DNA of 64,000 nucleotides from Notospermus geniculatus (Eukaryota; Nemertea; Pilidiophora; Heteronemertea; Lineidae): assembly GCA_002633025.1 (NCBI GenBank), contig NMRB01000335.1:8954-72953 (forward strand), read 5' to 3'. The notes beneath the pieces are model-generated. The model saw nothing but the letters and a program-made list of their open reading frames with translations, did not search any database and was not told where the DNA came from. Of the stretch, positions 56,912 to 64,000 are shown piece by piece; positions within the stretch are counted from its first letter, which is position 1; every line of letters begins with the position of its first letter. Position numbers and translations under genes: made by a program.

Positions 56912-58015
56912 TTAGGTGTTTTTCAGCAACTGCATGGCTTCCTCATCAGTTGGTTGCGATCCTAGGCCATCATCGACATAAAAATTGTCCCTGATGAAAT
57001 CAGCAGCCTCGTGTCCGAATTCAGATTCGTAGTCATCTGCCAATCTCTTGAACCCGAAGTTGCAGCATGAGGGGGAGGATGTCCCTCCGAAAAGGTGTAC
57101 AGTCATTCGGTACTCTGTCGGCGCTTCGTCAACTTTACCATCGGTCCACCATAAGAAGCGGAGGTAATCTCTATCCGGCTCAGACACCTTGAATTGGTGG
57201 AACATTTGTTCCACATCACATGTGAAGGCTATTCTCTCTTGCCGGAAGCGACACAGGACGCCTAGCAGGGAGTTAGTTAAGTCTGGACCCTGCAACAAGT
57301 GTTTGTTAATGGACTGTCCTCCACACTCTGCCTGACAATCAAATACAACCCGGATTTTATCCGGCTTCTTGGGATTCACGACTCCGAAGTGGGGCACGTA
57401 CCAGCGCTGCTGAGATTCCTTCGGCGTTTGCGTGTCACTAGGCACCAGTTCAGCGTCACCTTTGTCAATCATCCTTTGCATGAACCGTACGTATCTCCCC
57501 TTGTACACTGCGTCTCGTTGGAACTTTGACTTAAACTGGTTCAGTCTCTTAAGGGCCATTCCACGGCTGTCTGGCAACTCCGGTCTGTCGTGCTTAAACG
57601 GCAATGGCATCTGGTAGTGTCCGTCCTCGCGCTGCTCAATCCCTTCATTCAGCTTACACAAGAACTTCCTGTCTTCATACGACTGAGGTCCGTGACTATC
57701 CTTTCCATTCGTATCCTTGAAGTCAGACTCGAGGATCGTTATAATTTCCTTTATGCTGTTCGGCATTGCTAAGGCTCGCTGCTGGTCACTACATTCTGTC
57801 CTGGTCTCATCATGGTACGTGACGACACTATGACTCACTCCTATGTTGTCGCCTTCCATTTCCGTCTGAGTTGGGTCTACCATTCCCACGATACCCCAAC
57901 CTAAGTCTGTCCTTTGGGCATAGGGCACGTTTTCAGACATGGCTATGACCTCCCCTGGGGCTAGTGCGCGCGGACAGTTATATCCAATCAGTAAGCCAAC
58001 GTTGCAGTCCTGCAA
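56912..58015 (-). pseudogene. BEL/Pao reverse transcriptase core
   Basis: The 367-residue stretch starts in the protease-RT linker and covers fingers and palm: WYVPHFGVVNPKKPDKIRVV, FTCDVEQMFHQFKVSEPDR and the catalytic FYVDDGL (YVDD). It ends at a stop created by a frameshift. Upstream, its frame continues across the foldback insertion at 58072-58700 into the protease frame without other damage. Confidence 0.83.
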
Positions 58016-58071
58016 TGGTGGTAACTCGCTCGTGATTCTCGACAGGTGGGGCCACGCACTAGCAATCTCTG

Positions 58072-58700
58072 GGGTGTCTATAAAACGAAGACCTAAGACC
58101 TAAGACCCTAGACCCACTACAAAACAAAGACCCTGGTAGCTATAAAACACAGACCCTACTAGAAAACGAAGACCCTGGTAGCTATAAAACGCAGACCCTA
58201 CTAGAAAACGAAGACCCTGGTAGCTATAAAACGCAGACCCTACTAGAAAACGAAGACCCTGGTAACTATAAAACACAGACCCTACTAGAAAACGAAGACC
58301 CTGGTAGCTATAAAACGCAGACCCTAGACTAGACAACAAAGACCCTGGTAGCTATAAAACGCAGACCCTACTAGAAAACGAAGACCCTGGTGACTATAAA
58401 ACGCAGACCCTACTAGAAAACGAAGACCCTGGTGACTATAAAACGCAGACCCTACTAGAAAACGAAGACCCTGGTAACTATAAAACGCAGACCCTACTAG
58501 AAAACGAAGACCCTGGTAGCTATATTCGTTTTCTAGTAGGGTCTGCGTTTTATAGCTACCAGGGTCTTCGTTTTCTAGTAGGGTCTGCGTTTTATAGCTA
58601 CCAGGGTCTTCGTTTTCTAGTAGGGTCTGCGTTTTATAGCTACCAGGGTCTTCGTTTTATAGTGGGTCTAAGGTCTTAGGTCTTCGTTTTATAGACACCC
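58072..58700. mobile_element. Foldback element built of 42-bp repeats, 9-bp TSD
   Basis: A 629-bp element starts GGGTGTCTATAAAACGAAGA and ends with the inverse; CAATCTCTG flanks both sides (58063-58071 and 58701-58709). The left arm is about nine tandem 42-bp units (CTATAAAACGCAGACCCTAC then TAGAAAACGAAGACCCTGGT plus AG); the right arm is about three units in inverse orientation, meeting near 58525. It splits the retroelement between protease and reverse transcriptase. No protein of its own. Confidence 0.85.
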
Positions 58701-59229
58701 CAATCTCTGGTGTGGGAATGTGTTCTCGATTCATAGGCATAACATCGCGAGAAAAGGTTGGTGGTAGTTCTATTTTCACATGACTGTTCATCCCCCGGAC
58801 CACCAATCCTTGAACCTTAACAGTGTCGATAATCTCATTCTCCCTCGACATAGTAGACAAACTAAGATGCGACTTTATTCCGTCCAGGCCAAGTGCCCTG
58901 CGAGTGTTCTCCAATACGAATGTCGTGTCAGATTGCGTGTCCAACATGGCATAGGATAGAATCTCATACTCCGGACGATCCTTATGAGAGATCCACACAG
59001 GAACTGTCATTGAACTTTTACTGGCTGGTGTTCCATCACAATCACTCACTAGACTGGTCCCACTCTGCTTAACATTACTCTTTTCTGTCTTTCCTTCCTT
59101 TGGTTAACTCTCCTTTGTCGGGTTGCTGTCTCGAGTGAGGCGTGCCTCATCATGGAGTGCTGTAGGATGGTTTCTCTCACATTGCTTACACTTGGAACGT
59201 CTCCTGCACTCCTTAGATCGATGTCCCCG
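58657..59229 (-). pseudogene. BEL/Pao protease and gag-pol junction
   Basis: YAMLDTQSDTTFVLE is the active-site block of the BEL/Pao aspartic protease (DUF1758 type), encoded on the 59049-58701 stretch; MNREHIPTPEI precedes the foldback insertion. Upstream, GHRSKECRRRSKCKQCERNH (59105-59229) is the second zinc-knuckle half of gag, cut from its partner by the insert at 59230-59966. A stop near 59103 lies between the two. Residues from 58700 downward belong to the foldback, not the protease. Confidence 0.75.
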
Positions 59230-59966
59230 TAGTCCAGTGCAAAATGGGCGAAATAAAAGTCCCGTGGGATTTTTGATATGAAATTTGCCGAACTGTCTAA
59301 ATAGATAGAGAATGGCTTCCTCTACGTGACAAACTTTCCCGGCACTTCCAGAATTTCCTTTGACGCAAGTTACGGCCCATTGAATTTTCGGAACTGACTT
59401 TATCATTGGACCCAAGAACTGAGCTTTGTACAGGAGAATGAAACCCGATGTACAGCTAACTTTTGAACGGTTGGATTTATACCCCATAAATGTATTACCA
59501 ACAAATAGAAATACGGGGCTTCGTAATCAAATAAGCATGTTTTTAGTCGTTTTTAACTTGTTACGTAATTGGAAACGGCGTTATGTATTTTGACCCATTT
59601 TATGCTAATTTACATAAAAAACGTCATTTCTTATTACTTAACTACTGAAAACAATTAAGAACATGCTTATCTGCTTTTTAGGCACCATGTTTCTGTCTGT
59701 TGGTAATACATTTATGGGGTGTAAATCCAACCGTTCAAAAGTTAGCTGTACATCGGGTCCCATTCTCCTCACCTGTACAAAGCTCAGTTCTTAGGTCCAA
59801 TGGTAAAGTCAGTTCCAAAAATTCAATCGGCCGTAACTTCCGTCAAAAGAATTTCCGCAAGTGCCGGGAAACTTTGTCACGTACAGGAAGCCATTCTCTA
59901 TCAATCTAGATAGTTCGGCAAATTTCATACCTTAAATCCCACGGGATCCCATTTGGTCCCGGACTA
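59230..59966. mobile_element. Palindromic element in gag zinc knuckle
   Basis: A 737-bp element has long arms (about 280 bp): ends TAGTCCAGTGCAAAATGGG and TAGTCCGGGACCAAATGGG read inward, then TATGAAATTTGCCGAACT and much more. CCG lies at each edge (59227-59229 and 59967-59969). The centre is AT-rich and unpaired (about 59515-59690). Near-identical sequence occurs at 14636-14700. Confidence 0.78.
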
Positions 59967-61436
59967 CCGTTTCAAACAAGAGAAACAAAGACGGTTTGCC
60001 TTGACAAATTGCTTTCTATCCTCCAGTGTCTTCGCCAAGAAAGCTGGACATTCATCAATAGTGTGGGATGCTTCACAGCAAACACATTTCTTGGGATCAC
60101 TGGGCATCGTGGTGGGTTTAGTATTCATGGGCTTCGTATTTCCCTCACCATGGTCTGTTGTTCCTGTAGCAAATGTGGATGAGGCACCATGCGCTCTCTT
60201 GTCCTGCTTGTACGATGATCCTGATGAACTTGAAGGTTTGTCTCCTGATTTAGGATTACCACTACTCCCAGAGTGAAGAGACTGCAATGACGTGATGGGA
60301 TCGCATGAGATATCGGCCTCAGAACTGATGTAGTCCGCAAAAATTCTGAATGGCGGGAAGTGTCGAGTTACAAGTTTGTTGTCTGCCACCTTTCGTCCCC
60401 ATCTCGTGATAAGCCAATCTGGTAGCTTGGTCAACATCTTTTGATTCTCACGACAATCATCCAAAATCCTCAGGTATCCAATAGAGCTCATCGCAGTGTT
60501 GCATTGCTGTAGGAAGTCACCAAACTTTCTAAGTCCTGTACCATCACGACTCCCAATCTTTGGCCAAGACTCCAATTTCTTGCGAAATGCATCCGCTACT
60601 ATGAATGGTTCACCGAATCGTGTCTCTAAAACTTCTCTTGCCTTATCGTAAGCCTCCTTAGTACTCATGTATAAAAAACCTTCAATGGCCTCCTTCGCAG
60701 GACCCGATAAATATCTTCTGAGGTAATGAAGCTGCTCCGCTTTCGGTATTCCTCGGCTTTCTATCAGGGTTTGGAATGCTGCTTTCCATGCTGGGTAAGT
60801 AAGAGGGTCACCACTGAAGACTGTTGGCTCGGGGGGGGGCAGGCGTCCAATGTTAATCTGTCCGGCGAACATTCTAATAAACTCTCCAAACTGGTCATGA
60901 GTAACCGGATCACGGGTTGGTGCGGCCTGAGGAACAGTTTCCGGCAGGGGGGCAGTGTTGGTGGCTGCATTCTGGTTCACGGGTTCGAAGACTGTGGCCT
61001 GCGGATTCAGTGTCGGTTGAACTTCATCTCCGGGGGAGGTGTCAGCATTAGATGCACTCGATTCAGCGGCTGGTACATCGGTGTTTGTATGCGTCATCAT
61101 AGGCGTACTGCTAGCTACATTGGCAAGCATCCGCAAATTCGTATCAACTGTTCTCACTAATGATTCATGATCAGCGTCTCCCTGCTCAGCAAGTCTCTAA
61201 GCCTGTCTAGCTTTGATCTGTCGTTCAAGACGCAGTTTCTCAAGTTCAAAGTTCATCTGGCTCATCTGCGCTTGTATCTGGTTGGTCTTCAGCATGTGCT
61301 CCAACTCGATCTTCAACTGTAGTATCTCCGCTTGGGCTTGGCTCTTCTCCCTGCTGAGATCAGACATCTGGCTGTTGACGCTGTCATTCATCATTGAGAT
61401 TTCACTGTGGGTTTGGGCGCCTGACAGATATTTCAA
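59967..61436 (-). pseudogene. BEL/Pao gag
   Basis: The frame begins almost at the 5' LTR edge with a coiled-coil (MNDSVNSQMSDLSREKSQAQ; MLKTNQIQAQMSQMNFELEK), hits TAG near 61197, and continues in the same frame through the capsid-like region: EPTVFSGDPLTYPAWKAAFQ, LHYLRRYLSGPAKEAIEGF and YDKAREVLETRFGEPFIVAD. These are DUF1759-type Pao gag signatures. CVCCEASHTIDEC and NRLCFSCL are zinc-knuckle cysteines before the insertion at 59966. The Ser/Thr/Pro-rich linker lies between. One nonsense codon and one insertion break it. Confidence 0.82.
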
Positions 61437-62178
61437 CTATCACTCAAAGGACTCGACGGGACGACTAAGTTGTGGAATGATGCAGTTGTCTTTATTCATT
61501 CTCTGTATCAATCTCCAATGTCCGTGAAATCTACAAAGATAAAAACATAAACAAACCATAAACTTTGTTGGCCTCAACTCTATATCCAGGAGGTGCTGCC
61601 ACCTATTGCTAGCCAAGGAACTAAACGACAGATATGGTCACGTGACCTACTCATGAGGCTCAAGAAGGGATGCCCCAAGGCAAACAATATGCCATACAAA
61701 CACACTTATTACACTGTTCTAACATCAGAAAGAAGCCTAAAGGGCTGTCAATACTCTGATAACACACATTAAACATATTTGCACACGCAGGTGCCGAAGG
61801 GAACTTATTTTACCACGATATTGAGGAGAAAACGCCCAAGGAGAGCGAGAGCGCCATGATGAAATGAAGCGAGGACAAAACGTCACTAAAACACCCAAAA
61901 ATGCTCATAAAGGGTTCAGTTACACAATTCTACAAAGGATCTCCAGAAGGACAACATAATAGTCTGTGGCATTCATGCCTTGATTATATAATTACCTCAA
62001 TGAGTGCCTCGTAACATGACTTTTTAAGAGGTTGAAATACGGCGACCAAAAACACATGGCAGTAAACAATAGCTGAGTGCCTGCGCATGCGCGAACTAAA
62101 CCGCGGGAAAAAACTATTTCCGTATCCGCTGTTTGGCGGAGCTTATGACAACACATTTTGCGCTCTGGCGCACTTACA
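61406..62178 (-). repeat. BEL/Pao 5' LTR
   Basis: 773 bp, TGTAAGTGCG...CCCACA on the minus strand, almost identical to the 3' LTR apart from its MITE. The gag frame starts some 15 bp downstream, leaving no room for a conventional leader or an obvious TGG-type primer-binding site. Confidence 0.88.
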
Positions 62179-62452
62179 GTACATGTAATAGCAAGATGGA
62201 TCTTTTGGCACATTCCGTTCGTTTTTGAAAACTGGTTATTTTCATCCTGTAAGAGAGAAGGAATGTGGTATTGAGTACAAAGGGAATAGGTATGAGTACA
62301 CCGGTACTAGTAATTTCCACATGACTTGCTTTGACACCAGAAAAAGAGCATAGTGATGCGTTGATAGCATAGCAGTAGTGCACTGCAGGTACATCATGTA
62401 CACAAGAGTACAGATGATAAAAGAACTGCACAGATTACATGTGTCAACTTAC

Positions 62453-62512
62453 CCTTTAAATAATCTAGGCCTAGCAAATCTTTAAATATTAGCAGCAGCT
62501 GCTTGTCACTTA
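62453..62512 (-). CDS. Candidate 60-bp exon upstream of BEL/Pao
   Basis: Strong splice signals bound this segment: acceptor TTTCTTTTTCAG and donor TTTAAAGG|GTAAGT. One frame is fully open (SDKQLLLIFKDLLGLDYL). Its phases (1 in, 1 out) would fit the LDLa exon at 45702, but the sequence has no LDL-receptor signature. It could belong to the receptor transcript as a 5' exon, to another gene, or be fortuitous. Confidence 0.3.
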
Positions 62513-62639
62513 CTGAAAAAGAAAGACACCAAAAATTAACCCTTTCGGCACACAAAAAACTACATGCAAGGCAGTGATAGTAGGTCCTAGGCCCATTTTA
62601 TCTACTCGCATATCAGATACAGGGCAGGCATTTGATGGA

Positions 62640-62935
62640 CATTGCACGAACTAACTACACAGTGCTGCCATCTACCATAGGCGTAGCCTAGGCCTAGGCC
62701 CAGCATGCCCAGGCTAGGCCCTAAACAAATAGGTAGGCCCAGCTAGGCTAGGCCTAGCCTAGGCCTAGTAGGCCTAGGCCTAGGGTAGGCTTAGGTTAGC
62801 CTAGGCCTAATGTAGGCCTAATAAATATAGGCCTAATAAATATAAAGCAGGCCCCTAGCCTAGGCCTAGCTAAATCAGGGAGGCCTTAGCTTCACTGAGG
62901 CTAGGCCTACCGACGCCTGCCCTACCGAAAGGCGA
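62640..62935. repeat. TAGGCC-rich tract
   Basis: Dense TAGGCCTA / CTAGGCCTAGG words with small variations over about 250 bp, palindromic and degenerate. Isolated copies of TAGGCCTA are scattered through the window. Confidence 0.7.
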
Positions 62936-64000
62936 GGCCTCGGCCTACAAACACACAATGACAATCGATGTCAATAATCGTAGGCCTCAATGCACACAGC
63001 ATGCACACTGCTGATGATGACAGACAGGCCGCCGTCGTGACTGAGCTGGTCAGCCGACGGCCGGCCCACCAGCTGATCAGCGCCACAAATCACGCTGAAT
63101 ATTAGGCCTATACGAATTAACATGACTTGGTTAACACTGTAGCTATATCATTTCATACTACAAAGTTCATTTTCATAAAAAGGATATACCAGCAAAGATG
63201 TAGGCCAACTTTATTTTGACATGTTTGATGATTTCAGAAGAAAAATCAACTCACCGTCCGGTTTGCGTAGCACATGTATGAGCAACCAATGCGCATGCTC
63301 CGTATGTCTCAGTCACCAGTCGGAACGTCTCGCCTCCGCACTCTCCAATCCCCCACTAGCCCAGGAAAGTATGTCGTACCGTGTTGAGGGTTGCTGCACT
63401 TGTGCGGCGAAGCTGTCTGGCCTCTCTGTTGGAGAGTGGCCTGTTCTCCAGTGGTTTAGTTACCCGGTTACCTGACGCAGTCATGCAGTTCGTCATGAGA
63501 TTTTTATGTTAATGAGCGCCGTGCGAACCGGCTAATGCGAACACGATAAGGCATCAAATTTCATCAAAATTTTACTGTTTACTGTGGTCAAATCACCCCA
63601 AGAATCAATAGGCTTCTGTGTAATAGGCGTAAGAACCATTCCTGACAGTTTCGCGGCGAAACATGTCGAATTTCGTCAGTTATCCAGGCGGAACCGCAGA
63701 TTGGATGGAGAGAGAGAGAGAGAGAGAGAAATTCAGCAAAAACAAGGAAGACCGCCCCATTGATGGGGCGGTCTTAACAAGTAATTATGAGTTGCTGGAG
63801 TGTTATGGATGACGTCTCTGCGAGCGGCGATGGGGAATCAGATGATTCGGAGCTACCAGCTGTAGATCTATCTGGCTGTGAATTAAGCGAATGTCTGAGG
63901 AACAACGCAGACGTATTTATTTAGTAGGCCTACATCTAAAAATGACCGTGGTGTAACAGATCTGTTGTCACTGTAACGGACCCGTGTTCACACATCAAAC
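62936..64000. other. No recognised gene; GA run and hairpin repeat
   Basis: A possible donor (CGGACG|GTGAGT) lies at 63253-63252 on the minus strand, downstream of a short open stretch in the same phase as the candidate exon at 62453-62512; this is weak. A GA microsatellite at 63709-63728 and the hairpin repeat copy 2 at 63688-63776 (AAGACCGCCCCAT and inverse) follow. Nothing else was recognised. Confidence 0.35.

Larger units (their letters stand above)
52343..62178 (-). mobile_element. BEL/Pao LTR retrotransposon with nested insertions
   Basis: A 9.84-kb minus-strand element has LTRs at 52343-53498 (3') and 61406-62178 (5'), beginning TGTAAGTGCG and ending CCCACA. The flanking 5-bp duplication GTACA is at 52338-52342 and 62179-62183. 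Gene order is gag, protease, reverse transcriptase, RNase H, integrase with a DUF5641-like tail, as in BEL/Pao. Three later insertions (52828-53205, 58072-58700 and 59230-59966) account for about 1.75 kb, leaving a core near 8.1 kb. By eye the LTRs differ at about seven positions plus three small indels, so the insertion is young, yet the coding region has several stops and frameshifts. It lies in the putative large intron or 5' flank of the receptor gene. Confidence 0.88.

Noticed and set aside
54229-58000. Plus-strand frames across the integrase and RT region
   Set aside because: They mirror the well-supported BEL/Pao genes on the minus strand and have no motifs of their own.
58100-58339. 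Minus-strand frame of repeating YSYQGLRFLVGS-like units
   Set aside because: It is the 42-bp minisatellite read in frame (14 residues per unit), with no start context or domain.
58100-58660. Regularly spaced repeats that might suggest a CRISPR-like array
   Set aside because: Units are directly adjacent 42-bp tandem repeats without unique spacers, and they lie in a foldback element of an animal genome.
63221-63475. Plus-strand 84-residue cysteine-containing frame
   Set aside because: No splice sites, signal peptide or recognisable cysteine pattern; likely chance.

Overview
The window is animal nuclear DNA. Coding exons are short and split by GT-AG introns, extracellular domains are encoded one per exon, and the spaces between are packed with inverted-repeat transposons, foldback elements and retroelements. 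The abundant TAGGCC-type words, the transposon mix and the megalin-type receptor suggest a marine invertebrate, probably a deuterostome such as an echinoderm or hemichordate; that placement is inference. One assembly gap (38757-39582) and a few single Ns are present.

Two host genes are well supported, both on the minus strand. At 903-2010 are the first two exons of a small secreted protein gene: a signal peptide and a PAN/apple-like module, then a 99-residue cysteine-poor exon. Across 12920-45702 lie fourteen phase-compatible exons of the 3' end of an LRP2/megalin-like endocytic receptor: five LDL-receptor class A modules, two EGF modules (the second calcium-binding type), a YWTD beta-propeller on four exons, a juxtamembrane EGF, a transmembrane segment and a cytoplasmic tail with one NPxY signal. 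Together they encode about 825 residues ending at a real stop. Upstream exons are not found with certainty; two splice-site-bounded segments at 62453-62512 and near 63253 are weak candidates.

Everything else is mobile or repetitive DNA. 2945-12036: an element with a 9-bp target duplication, a decayed pogo-like DNA transposon (5828-8062), a foldback with another element inside, TTAA-flanked elements and a LINE scrap. The receptor introns (13.7-45.5 kb) hold more than twenty short inverted-repeat elements, several with readable target-site duplications (TA, TAA, TTAA, 6 bp), plus a dispersed ~1.05-kb repeat family whose ends carry GGTCCATGGACC and GGTGAGCTAAAAA. 45.9-47 kb: a LINE 3' remnant. 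47.8-51.7 kb: a broken Ty3/gypsy-type element (primer-binding site, gag, zinc knuckle, protease), with other repeats and a tRNA-Leu-like sequence in its gag. 52343-62178: a BEL/Pao LTR retrotransposon on the minus strand with both LTRs and a 5-bp duplication (GTACA), itself hit by three later insertions. 62.2-64 kb: a TAGGCC-rich tract and no recognised gene.

The most informative features are nested insertions whose empty sites can be read from a second copy inside the same window, and a stop codon that spans the splice donor after the receptor's transmembrane exon, so that keeping that intron would remove the endocytic tail.
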